Origin: Durusdinium trenchii
Taxonomy: Eukaryota; Sar; Dinophyceae; Suessiales; Symbiodiniaceae
DNA length: 64,000 nt
Direction: 5' to 3'
NCBI GenBank assembly: GCA_963970005.1
Contig: CAXAMN010022695.1
Location: 1,822,172-1,886,171 of the forward strand
The notes beneath the pieces were generated by a model. The model made no database searches. It was not told the DNA's origin and saw only the letters and a list, made by a program, of their open reading frames with translations. A program made the translations under genes and the position numbers. This document shows positions 48,572 through 57,345 of the stretch, one piece after another (positions within the stretch are counted from its first letter, which is position 1; each line of letters opens with the position of its first letter).

Positions 48572-49500
48572 TTTTTTTTCCACGAGTGCGGACGCCGTGT
48601 GGGCGGAGTGCCCAGGTCATCATTGAAGGGAAGGAAACGCGACGTGATGAGGGGGAAAAGAACACAAGCAACACAAAAACAACCAAAAAACCCCCCAACC
48701 CCAAACAAGAAACAGAAACCAGAAGCCACAATTCCCCCTCATCTAAGCGCGTTTCCTCTGTACCAAGGTGAGACATGTGAAAAGACAAAAGCTGACTGTT
48801 AACTAACTAAGGGCCTGAATTCACTATGAAAGTCGGACGGCATGGTCGGCGCAAGAGCGGAGTGCAGCGAAGCCTATCAAAGGGGCCTCGCCCCATCCAC
48901 CAAGCTGTGACCAAGAGGGCCACTGCATCGAATGGCAAAGACGATGATCAGGTGCTTTGCAAGACCTGCATTGTTGATTGTCAGCCAGTCTGATCCTTGC
49001 CCAGGGGAGTCAGTTGCTGCTCTGCCTAGCAAGCCATGGAAAAGGCCCATCTCGTTGCACAACCCTTTCAACTGATTGCACGACAGAGACGAGAGGCATG
49101 TCGATTGTCAGGCAGTGGAGGCAGAGACAACGAAAGGGGTTTGCTGACGATGGTGGCGCCGTCCCCCCCGAAGGGAGGTCACCTTTGCACCCCTTAGCAT
49201 TCAAGGAGTGCCATTGTGGTACTCTCTGTTTCAAAAAGAGAGAGCGGCACTGAGTTGCAAAAAGTCTCCTGTTGCGTGCAAGGCCCGGGTGAAACAAGTG
49301 AAACATGGACCTATCCTAGCATGGTACTTGTGCCTCTTTGTACAGTGGCCGCTGCAAGGAGAACTAAGGTTCCCCCTGGCAACCTTCCATTACCATTTGC
49401 TACCACCCGCCTATTAGGAGCGAAAGCTAAGGCTCTCATTCCTACAGGCTCACTGCAACGTAGTTACTGGAGCCGAAAGGATGGCTTAGCCTGAGCTTTC
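48240..49500 (-). promoter_or_regulatory. Spacer/3' untranslated module of the element (T1/T2 copies)
   Basis: A module shared by all longer copies lies between the last LRR gene and the long hairpin. It includes GGGCCTGAATTCACT, a tract with GTGGAAAAGGCCCATCTCG, a CCCCCCCGAAGGGAGG tract and GAACTAAGGTTCCCCC. Equivalent stretches are 53381-54040 (T4), 61640-62040 (T5) and 63250-63700 (T6). Several short inverted repeats are kept. It contains no open frame worth reporting. Confidence 0.5.
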
Positions 49501-49584
49501 TTGAACCTGGCTCACAAAATTGAGACCGCAGAATAGCAGTCCATTCCCCTTGTCATTTGCTTTGCCAGCTTAGCGTGTGGCTAC

Positions 49585-50179
49585 TTAGAAGTCGTCTTTC
49601 CATTGGTCATTGGCATTTGGCGGCAGGAATCGGAGCCATTGGGGCTTGTCCAATTGCTCGCATTTGTCAAAGGCATTGAGCCGGGCATATGTACCTCGCC
49701 ATGTTTTGCTTTTCCCTTGTTTACGAACTGCTCGAAACTGGGTACAGCCTGCAAAAGCACGCCGAGCAATGTAAAGCAGGGATGGTGGGATGCAGACTTC
49801 TTGCAGCGAGGTGCACTTAAGAAAGGCTTCTTGCTCAATGATGCGTAAGTTTCGGGAAAGGCTGAGTTGCTGGAGCTGTGAGCAGTGTGCAAAGGTTGAA
49901 CCCAAAATCTCAATGACATCCGTTTGGGACAAATCCACAATTCGCCAGCTGCTGGCAGCTCACGCACGCGGCCGTTCCTATCCTGTTAAAATCTGACGGC
50001 AGATAAAGTGCGACTATACCTGCTTCCAAGAAGCAGCAGTCAGGCAGACTCCGGTTTAGATTAGTGGAGCCTTGCCCTTTCTTACCGAGATCGAGGTGCT
50101 GGAGGGCCGTGCATCCTTGAAACACACGGGGCCGCAGTTGTGCTTGGGGGGCGAGTATGTTGTTAGGGCACTGTGTCAC
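49585..50179 (-). pseudogene. Third BspA-type LRR gene of copy T2, frameshifted
   Basis: Two overlapping minus-strand frames (50179-49910 and 49938-49585) together read as one LRR protein. Repeats are of the form AF..C..L..V.IP..L..IA, with a C-terminal block ending PQWLRFLPPNANDQWKDDF. The same C-terminal layout (KW.G.Y...AF..C......PWL) is seen in LRR protein 1. One frameshift near 49930 breaks it. It is the gene nearest the spacer, and in copy T4 only a degraded remnant remains at the matching place. Confidence 0.65.
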
Positions 50180-50206
50180 TCCTATTTGTGTTGGGGAGCG
50201 GGCAGT

Positions 50207-51098
50207 TTAGGCTAAACCAGAGATATACCCTGTGTCCGGAATCATGTGTAGCCATGGTGGCCATCGCATGTCTGGGCAAATGGCAAAGGCGTTTTCTTCA
50301 GCATAAACCCCTCGCCATTTATGCCGGCCAGGCAACTTGACTGGCCTCTTGAAGGCAGTGCAGTCCAAGAAAGCTCTGCTCGCTATGTATTTAAGTGAGG
50401 GTGGTATAGCAAGTTCTGGCAGGGCCGCACAATTCATAAAGGCCTTAACTCGAATCGTATGGAGTGTCTTCGGGAGACGAACTTCTTTGAGGCTCGTGCA
50501 GTGCACAAAGGTAAATTCTTGTATTTCCTCGATTTGTGTGTTCGAAAGGTCAACATTCTTGAGCAGGTGGCAGCTGTCACAGGCATGTGCTTTGCAGCCG
50601 AACTCTCGGCAACCAGGAGCAGTGACACTATCAATAAGGCGAATACCTGACTCTACGCTGACATGACGTAGGCGTGGCACACCGCGAAAGCCCCTTCTGG
50701 GACAGCGCTTTCTGGGTTCATGGGGACATGGACAGCAAGCGGAACTTTGTGAATGGGATACCCGTCTAGAATTCCTGCGAGGGCAGGAATTCACTGCAAT
50801 CCTTGAAAATGATGCAGTATTCCATACTCTGTTGCAGTCTGTCCCAAATCGGGTCCTCCAAATAGGTCTGAGTGGCCAAGTGCAAAAATTCGATCGAGCA
50901 CCCAAACACTTTGAGGTCAGTCACGGAAATGAGGCAATCCATAACATGATCCTCCAAGTCCGCAAAACGGTCGAATTTGGCAATGCTGAGAGAGACCTTA
51001 AGCGTCACTCCCGACAGAGTAGTTAGCACTAAGCAACAATCCATCACCGGCTCTCTCTCCAGGGGGGTGCTGGATCCGGAAGATTCGGCAGGCTCCAT
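50207..51098 (-). pseudogene. LRR protein 1 of copy T2, frameshifted and internally deleted
   Basis: The start (51098, MEPAESSGSSTPLEREPVMD) and the N-terminal domain up to about 50766 match LRR protein 1 of copy T4 closely, with conservative changes. A frameshift follows. The rest (about 50600-50207) rejoins at GCREFG and then jumps directly to AHACDSC, so roughly 100 residues of LRR repeats present in T4 are missing. The C-terminal end PWLHMIPDTGY is kept. It is a decayed paralogue and useful for fixing the T4 start codon. Confidence 0.8.
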
Positions 51099-51288
51099 GG
51101 AGGGTCATAGCAGCAGAATTTGAACCACTGTCTGCCAACTGTGTGTGAATAAGTTGATTTTACTTTACTGTACAGCTGCGTCGAGATGGGTCCGAACTCT
51201 TTGAGCCAGAGGGCAGCGCAATGGACAGATGCCCACCAGGACTGGTGCTAAGGCGCCCGCCATGGTTACTTGATGAGATACCTAAAGG

Positions 51289-52472
51289 TCAAGGAAATTC
51301 CGTGTAAAGCTCCTCATCAAATGCGTCCGAATCCGGTCCTTCGGTGGGTAGCAGCTCCACCCATAACGGTTGCTCAAAATTGTCACATAGCAAAAAAAGC
51401 GTTGTGTTCTGCTTGTATGTGTTGGTCATTCTCCCCAGGTCAAGGAGAGTAAAAACTCTTAACTGCTCGCACCCACAAAAGGCGCGGACGCCGATTTCCT
51501 GGAGCTCGGTCGGAATGACCACCTCCTGGAGCGCAATGCAGCTGAGGAAAGCTTCCTTACCAATTTGCGTTAGCGTGGCGGCAGCCAAATGTGAGTCATG
51601 GCCACGCAGTGAGCGAAGGTAGATGTGAGAAGGGCTGTGATATCTGTGCTCATAAGATTGACTTCTACAAGTCGCTTGCAGTTTTCACAAGCCCGTGGGC
51701 CGATGTTGTGAAAGTCGCTTGGGAGGCAGAGTGTTTCCAGACCCGACCCGCAGAATGCTCCCTCTGGCAGCGCTCTTGCCTTGTTGGTTTGGTCCATTGC
51801 AAAGGTGATGGATGTAAGCGTGAGGCAGCTCTCGAAAGCATATCGGCCCAGCTGCGCTCCTGGCGCCAGGACATTGTCGTCATTTGCCGCTTGGCTAGCA
51901 CCGATTCTGCTGAGAGAGCAGCACTCCGCAAACACTCTTCGACTGAACTGGACACAGCCTGGGGCCACCACTTCTCGAAGGGCATAGCAGCCTTGAAAAG
52001 CTCCATCTTCCAAACTTAAGACTGAGGAGGGGAGCTTGACGATCTGCAATTGCTGACACCCCTGCCAGGCCGCAAATCCTACATGCTGGATTCCTTCAGC
52101 AATCTCCACATGCCGGAGCATAGGTGCCGCATAGAACGCCCTGTCAGCAATTTCTCTACGCGGATTGATGGGGACTCGAACTGCTTTGGGGTAGTTCTCA
52201 TTATCACCTTCTTGGAATTGCCAAATTGAGTGGCCTTCTACCATACATGGCCGAACCACAATCTGCAGTTTCCTTTGTTGCATTAGTGCTGCGTGGAAGG
52301 CTGCTGGCAAGGGTAGCTGGGTAGCAAAGTCGATGAGATCAACCTCACAGCCAAAAACATCAATGTCAAACACGGTTGGTAGGAAGCAAAGTATATCATC
52401 CTCCAGTTGCATCATGTCTTCATAATGAGTGATGTTAGTTTGCATAGTATACTCCGTTCCTGCCATCGTCAC
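51289..52472 (-). pseudogene. LRR protein 2 of copy T2, one frameshift
   Basis: The 52472-51570 frame (300 codons) matches LRR protein 2 of copy T4 from LVT.AGTEY through FAHCVA..IWLPPR. A stop then follows, and the match continues in another frame (51588-51289) from LTQIGKEAFL to the C-terminal DFEQPLWVELLP-like block. A single frameshift near 51580 is enough to explain this. The N-terminus lacks a start codon in frame. High protein similarity to T4 over both frames points to recent duplication followed by decay. Confidence 0.8.
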
Positions 52473-52488
52473 AAGATCGATGCAGGCT

Positions 52489-53030
52489 TCATATTGGTCT
52501 TGCTCCGTCTCGGCCCGCTCCCTTGTTCTCGCAGCTCCTGCTTATGGCGTTCCAGCTTCTTTCGGAGCGTGGGGTCACCAGACAGCCATCTAAGAAGCTC
52601 GTCCCACCGGTCCTCTGTGTACTATCGGACCATATTGGTGGTATGGGCGATCTTCTTCTTGTAATTGGGGGTAGCCTTGGGCGGGCCATGGCCACCTTCA
52701 GTCCAGAGGTCAGCCAGTGAGCAACAGTGCTTGCTCAAAGTTGCCCAGCGCTGGCTGGCCGAGTGCAACGGATGACAAACCGTCCAAACCCTTGCGCAAA
52801 AGCATAAGTGGGTTCCGTGACTGTGTCTTCTTCCTCGGCTGCTGCTTCAATTTCTGCTTCCAGCGGTTCGACACCTCCCACTGGCACTGGTTGTGCATGT
52901 CTGGCGATCGTTCCTGATCTACTTGCAGGCGAGTGTCCGACTCATCAGCCGGGAAGTCTGTTGGGATGTCTAGCCTCCGCAACATTTCTCCATGCGGGAC
53001 TTCAATACGCAACTTCAATTGGAGGAGGAA
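52489..53030 (-). pseudogene. Fragment of the 687-aa protein gene in copy T2
   Basis: Minus-strand reading from 53030 begins FLLQLKLRIEVPHGEM, matching the segment LLQLRLRIEVP of the T4 687-aa protein. It continues in shifted frames past ALGNFEQA to an EDRWDEL..WLSG block near the C-terminus. The N-terminal two thirds are absent because the copy starts here, directly beside an A8 tail. At least two frame changes make it non-functional. Confidence 0.75.
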
Positions 53031-53164
53031 TTTTTTTTCCACGAGAACGGACGCCGTGTGGGCATGGTGCCCAGGTCATCATTGAAGGAAGGAAAATACA
53101 GTCAGATGGTGGAGAAAAGGACAAAGACAACCCAACAACAAACAAAACAAAACCAACCACAGCC
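53031..53164 (-). mobile_element. A-tailed element copy T3 (134-bp, only the 3' end)
   Basis: The copy consists of T8 (53031-53038), the CCACGAG and GGGCATGGTGCCC parts, one arm of the long hairpin and part of the A/C-rich loop (on the + strand). It then stops at 53164, where the T8 of copy T4 starts. In sense orientation it is an extreme 5' truncation with an intact A8 tail inserted immediately after the A8 of T4. It carries no gene. Confidence 0.7.
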
Positions 53165-53224
53165 TTTTTTTTCCACGAGTACGGACGCCGTGTGGGCATG
53201 GTGCCCAGGTCATCGTTGAAGGAA

Positions 53225-53332
53225 GGAAAGAACAATCAGATGGTGGAGAAAAGAACAAGGACAACCAAAACAACCCAAAACCAAACAAAGCACAGCCCAC
53301 AGGCCGAGTCTCCACCATCATGTAGTCTTTCC
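53225..53332 (-). ncRNA. Conserved long hairpin at the 3' end of element T4
   Basis: Outer arms 53225-53231 (GGAAAGA) and 53326-53332 (TCTTTCC), inner arms 53239-53249 (GATGGTGGAGA) and 53309-53319 (TCTCCACCATC), with a short internal loop and an A/C-rich terminal loop of about 59 nt. Copies T1, T2 and T6 keep the pairing although the arm sequence differs (for example GATGAGGGGGAA with TTCCCCCTCATC in T1 and T2). Such covariation indicates selection for the folded form, as a transcript or as single-stranded DNA. Confidence 0.65.
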
Positions 53333-54059
53333 TCTGTGCTAGGTGAAACAAGTGAAACGACAACAAATGACTAGCAATGGGCCTGAATTCACGAACGAAA
53401 AGCATGGCGGCGCAGGTCTGTGCTCTAGCTAAGTCTCCAAAAAGGCTTCAAATGGACTTTACTTCATGATTACTAGTGACCAGCGGCCACACCACAGTGC
53501 GGCAAAACCAAGGTCACGATGCAGGTCAGGAGTATCGCAATGCTCCAACGCCGGTTACATCCATGTCAAAATGGAGTAGCGTAGCTATGCTGCATGCCGT
53601 GGAAAAAACCTTTCTTGTAGCACAACCCATGCAACTGGTTGCACTTACAAGTCCAGAGGCATGTTACCAGGCGGTGATCAAACAGTGGCGGCCATAGCAA
53701 ACGACGAAAGCCTGCAGGTAAGGGTGCGAAAGGGCACACCCCCCCGAAGGGAGGTCAACTCAGCACCCTTCGGCACACAAAGGTGCCAAAACGGGGTGTC
53801 TCCTAAATCCGTGAAGTGCTGCGTCATTGCAAAAAGTGATCTGCTGCGCGCAAGGCCCGTGTGAAACAGGTGAAACTTTGGACTATCCTAGCATGGTATC
53901 TGTACCTCTTTGTACAAAATTGGAAATGTCGGACATCAACAAAGGGAACTAAGGTTCCCCCTGGGCATCTTCCATTGCCACTCTCTACCACCCGCCTGTT
54001 AGGAACGAGGAGCTAAGGCTCTCATTCCTATTGGCTCACAGCGCTGCGAATGGCGAAAA

Positions 54060-54520
54060 GAGGTCGTGGTCCTACTTAGTGCTTGCGCATCTCACTTGCC
54101 GTAACTTGCTGGCGGTGTGCTCATCCACCATTCCAGCTGCGAACACATTGCTGGTCTTTGCAGGTCTGGAGAGTCTTCTTCCCTTTGATCACTGGCATCT
54201 GCCGACAGCTCTCGGCGCTGCCTGGGCTAGACGGGTCGCCCACCTTTGTCAAGTACACATGTCCTTCGCTATGTGTTGTTTTTTCCTTGCTTGCACCTTG
54301 CTCAAAAGTGCGTACTGCCTGCAAGAGCGCATAGCGCCATGGTACTCAGGGATGGAACCTCCTATGGAAGGGTACTCTGAAGGAAGGCTTGTTTTGCGAT
54401 GATCCTCAGCTCCCCTATGGAATTTGGCCTGGTATGGCTTCTGGCCTACCCTGGACTCGCGCTAAGGCGTGCGCCCAGACTCTTAATGAGTGACTGTGAG
54501 ACCGCGATAGCTGTGGCCAG
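54060..54520 (-). pseudogene. Remnant of the third LRR gene in copy T4
   Basis: Minus-strand translations between 54520 and 54121 retain patches of the T2 third LRR gene, such as QAVRTFEQGASKE and ESCRQMPV, in several frames with many interruptions. Position and orientation, between LRR protein 1 and the spacer, match T2. No open frame of useful length remains. Confidence 0.5.
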
Positions 54521-54532
54521 AAAGGCTTGTTT

Positions 54533-55780
54533 TCATCCAAGACCAGGGGTATATCCCATGTCCGGGATCATATGCAGCCAGGGTGGCCATCTCATAGCAG
54601 GACAAATGGCGAAAGCATTTTCTTCAGCATAGACTCCTCGCCATTTGTGCCTTCCTGGCATTTTGGCAAGCCTCTTAAAAGCAGTGCAATCCAAGAAAGC
54701 CCTACTTCCAATGTATCTTAGTGAGGGCGGGATGGCAAGCTCAACTAGGGCTGCACAGTTCATAAAGGCTTTGACTCGGATTGTATGGAGAGTAGTCGGA
54801 AGGAGGACTTCTGTGAGGCTAGTGCAGTGCACAAAGGTGAATTCCGGAATTTCCTCAACATTGGTGTTGCAAAGGTCTACACTCTTAAGCAGTCGGCAAC
54901 TGTCGCACGCATGCGCTCCAATAGCTACAAAATGCTTTGTGAGAGCGAGTGCGGTGATTCCCGTAGAGCTAAGACAGCCCGGCGCTAGCTCACTGGTCCT
55001 AGCTTGCAGTGCTGACCCTCGGGGGGATGGAAGCTCACTCAAGGTAAACTCAGCAAGGTTAATACACCCTTGGAAGAGGTATTGCCCAAACTTGGCTTCG
55101 CTGTTGAACCTATTTGCAACCCCTTCCGATGCATACACCCATTGCAAGGAACAGCATTCCGCAAAGGCTTTGTATCCAAAATCTCGACAACCCGGAGCCA
55201 AGACACTGTTTAGTAGTTTGCAGTCACGGAAGACGTTATCGGAAATGCCTACAACAGTGGCCGGCAGTTTGACAATGCGGAGCTGTCGGCAATTTTGCCA
55301 AGCCTCTGCTCCAATGAGCCTGATACCTGACTCTACACTGACGTGTCTCAGACGTGGAACCCCTGCAAAGGCCCCTTCTGGGACGACTTCTTCTGGGTTC
55401 ATAGGGACATGAACGGCTAGCGGAATATGATGGATAGGGCAACCCTCAAGTTGTTCTTGAGATGGCAGGATAACACTGCAGTTCTTGAAGACAATGGTGT
55501 ATGCCATGCCTTGCTGTAGCTTGTCCCAGATTGGGTCCTCTAGGTATGTCTGTGTGGCAGTTTGTAGAAAGTCGATGGAGCACCCAAACACTTTGAGATC
55601 AGTAACAGAGGCCAGATAGTCCATGACCTGGTCCTCTAGATCCTCAAATCGGTCAAACTTTGCAACACTGAGAGAGACCTTAAAAGTCACTCCCGAAAGC
55701 GTGGTCAGCATCAGGGAGCATTCCATGACCGGCTCCATTTCAGGGGGAGTGCTAATCATGGATGAATCGTCGAGCTCCAT
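54533..55780 (-). CDS. BspA-type leucine-rich repeat protein 1
   Basis: Seen: an intact 415-codon frame. The start at 55780 (MELDDSSMISTPPE) is preferred because the T2 copy starts at the aligned Met; the frame is open further to 55816 only with a non-ATG codon. Residues 1 to about 110 form a beta-rich domain (LTTLSGVTFKVSLSVAKFDR, then VFGCSIDFL) with a ubiquitin-like spacing of strands. Residues about 130-415 are LRR_5/BspA repeats of the type AF..C..L..V.LP.T..I...AF. Known: BspA-like LRRs mediate protein binding and are expanded in protists. Inference: a soluble interaction protein, as no signal peptide or membrane helix is visible. It is the last intact gene of the T4 unit, 65 nt after LRR protein 2. 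Confidence 0.85.
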   Translation of the reverse strand: MELDDSSMISTPPEMEPVMECSLMLTTLSGVTFKVSLSVAKFDRFEDLEDQVMDYLASVTDLKVFGCSIDFLQTATQTYLEDPIWDKLQQGMAYTIVFKNCSVILPSQEQLEGCPIHHIPLAVHVPMNPEEVVPEGAFAGVPRLRHVSVESGIRLIGAEAWQNCRQLRIVKLPATVVGISDNVFRDCKLLNSVLAPGCRDFGYKAFAECCSLQWVYASEGVANRFNSEAKFGQYLFQGCINLAEFTLSELPSPRGSALQARTSELAPGCLSSTGITALALTKHFVAIGAHACDSCRLLKSVDLCNTNVEEIPEFTFVHCTSLTEVLLPTTLHTIRVKAFMNCAALVELAIPPSLRYIGSRAFLDCTAFKRLAKMPGRHKWRGVYAEENAFAICPAMRWPPWLHMIPDMGYTPGLG

Positions 55781-55845
55781 GTGCGGCAGACTATTTGCAA
55801 TTATTGTTTGAGCCAAAAGTGTCTGAGTCTGCTCATGGGCTGTTC

Positions 55846-57279
55846 CTAAGGCCAGGGATGTTTCCTGAAGACAGATGCTAAGGCACCCACCTTGAGCCTC
55901 TCATGGACTGGCATGATATTAGGAGTACTCGTGGTATAGCTCCTCGTCAAAAGCGTCGAATCGGGTCCTTCCGCGGGGAGCAGCTCCACCCACAGAGGTT
56001 TTTCAAATTTGTCACACATAAAGAAGGCATTGTGCTCTGCCTGCACCCACTGTTCAATGTCACCCCAATCCAGGGGGGTAAATCGTTGCAGTTGCTCACA
56101 CCCGCAGAATGCACGGTTGCCTATGTCACTGAGCTCCGTCGGGATGACAACTTCTTGCAGTACAACACAATTAAGGAAAACTTCTTTGCCAATTTGTGTG
56201 AGTCGTGGCGGAAGCCATATACAATTTAAGGCTACACAGTGGGCAAATGTGGCAGAGAGTAGGGCTGTGATTTCTGTGCCCATGAGGTTGACCTCCACAA
56301 GTCTTCTGCAATTTTCACAGGCCCGCGGCCCAATATTGTGGAAGTCACTCGGCAAACAGAGCTGTTCAATGCCTGCGCCACAAAATGCACCTTCAGGCAG
56401 CGCTCGAGGTTTGTTAGTATGGTCCATGTCAAAGGTGATGGTTGTAAGCGTGAGGCAACTCTCGAATGCATATTTGCCTAGCTGTGCCCCTGGTGCCAGG
56501 ACGTTGCTGTCCTCTGTTTCGTGACTGACCCCAACTCGACCTAGGGAGCAGCACTCCGCAAACACCCTTCGGCTGTATTGGACACACCCCGGGGCGGCCA
56601 CCTCTCGCAGCACATAGCACCCCTGGAAAGTCCCTTCCGCCAGACTTATGACCGAGGGTGGAAGCTTGACAATTTGCAGTTGCTGACAACTCTGCCAGGC
56701 CGCAATTCCTACATGTTGAATGCCCGTTGCCACTTCTACGTGCCGGAGCGAGGGTGCAGCATAAAAGGCTCTGTCAGCAATTTCCCCACTCGGGTTGGCC
56801 GGGACACGTACAGCTTTGGGGTAGCTTTCCTTTCCGTCTTCCTGGAACTGCCAGATGGAATGTCCGTCTACCATGCAGGGACGAACTACAATTTGCAGTT
56901 GCGGTCGTTGCAGGAGCACCGTGCGGAATGCCTCTGGCAGGGGTTGCTGCGTGTGAAGGTCGAGCAAATCCAATTCACAGCCGAAGACATCTAAATCAGA
57001 GACTGTCGGCAGAAAGCAAAGAATGTCGTCTTCCAGCTCTGCCACATCCTCATAATGGGAGAGGTCTGCTTGCATTGCATATTCCGTACCTGCTATTGTA
57101 ACCAACTCGAGGCTGACCTCATAACGGTCTTGGTGAGGCGGCATTGTCGCGTAGGCGGTAGTTCGAGCGTGTTTGCTCGATTTGCTTGAGCCAAACAACT
57201 GAGATGACGGATAGGTAGCCATTGCGAAAACTATGATGACAATTAGGCCACAAGAAAGAGGGTGGCTAAGGCCACCCAT
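55846..57279 (-). CDS. BspA-type leucine-rich repeat protein 2
   Basis: Seen: an intact frame of 477 codons. The first ATG is at 57279; a later in-frame Met at about 57144 (MPPHQDRYEVSLELV) is a plausible alternative because similarity to the T2 copy begins there. A short hydrophobic stretch (LIVIIVFAMA) follows the first Met and could be a signal anchor if that start is used. The region after DRYEV is homologous to the N-terminal domain of LRR protein 1 (LVTIAGTEY, DVFGCELDLLDL). LRR_5 repeats follow (IADRAFYAAPSLRHVEVATG, then AAWQSCQQLQIVKLPPSV). The two LRR genes are therefore ancient tandem paralogues inside one unit. Its function is binding of an unknown partner (inference). Confidence 0.85.
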   Translation of the reverse strand: MGGLSHPLSCGLIVIIVFAMATYPSSQLFGSSKSSKHARTTAYATMPPHQDRYEVSLELVTIAGTEYAMQADLSHYEDVAELEDDILCFLPTVSDLDVFGCELDLLDLHTQQPLPEAFRTVLLQRPQLQIVVRPCMVDGHSIWQFQEDGKESYPKAVRVPANPSGEIADRAFYAAPSLRHVEVATGIQHVGIAAWQSCQQLQIVKLPPSVISLAEGTFQGCYVLREVAAPGCVQYSRRVFAECCSLGRVGVSHETEDSNVLAPGAQLGKYAFESCLTLTTITFDMDHTNKPRALPEGAFCGAGIEQLCLPSDFHNIGPRACENCRRLVEVNLMGTEITALLSATFAHCVALNCIWLPPRLTQIGKEVFLNCVVLQEVVIPTELSDIGNRAFCGCEQLQRFTPLDWGDIEQWVQAEHNAFFMCDKFEKPLWVELLPAEGPDSTLLTRSYTTSTPNIMPVHERLKVGALASVFRKHPWP

Positions 57280-57345
57280 CTCATGGAGAAGGTCGAGCGA
57301 CGAGGAGACGGTTGCTGTGTGGGAGGACCCCTACTGTCGACTACC

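Larger units (their letters stand above)
48572..53030 (-). mobile_element. A-tailed element copy T2, 5'-truncated in the 687-aa protein gene
   Basis: Sense order is: fragment of the 687-aa-type gene (from 53030), LRR protein 2, LRR protein 1, a third LRR protein, spacer, hairpin, A8 (T8 at 48572-48579). Gene order and orientation equal those of copy T4, but every gene here carries frameshifts or deletions. The 5' edge is abrupt: coding sequence begins in mid-gene right next to the A8 tail of copy T3. Truncation at the 5' end with a shared A-tailed 3' end is the pattern left by target-primed reverse transcription (inference). Confidence 0.7.

Noticed and set aside
52808..53374. Plus-strand 188-codon frame over the T3/T4 hairpins
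   Set aside because: Antisense of the 687-aa gene fragment joined to non-coding hairpin sequence; its repeated HGVRTRGKK-type counterpart on the minus strand is likewise the non-coding 3' end.
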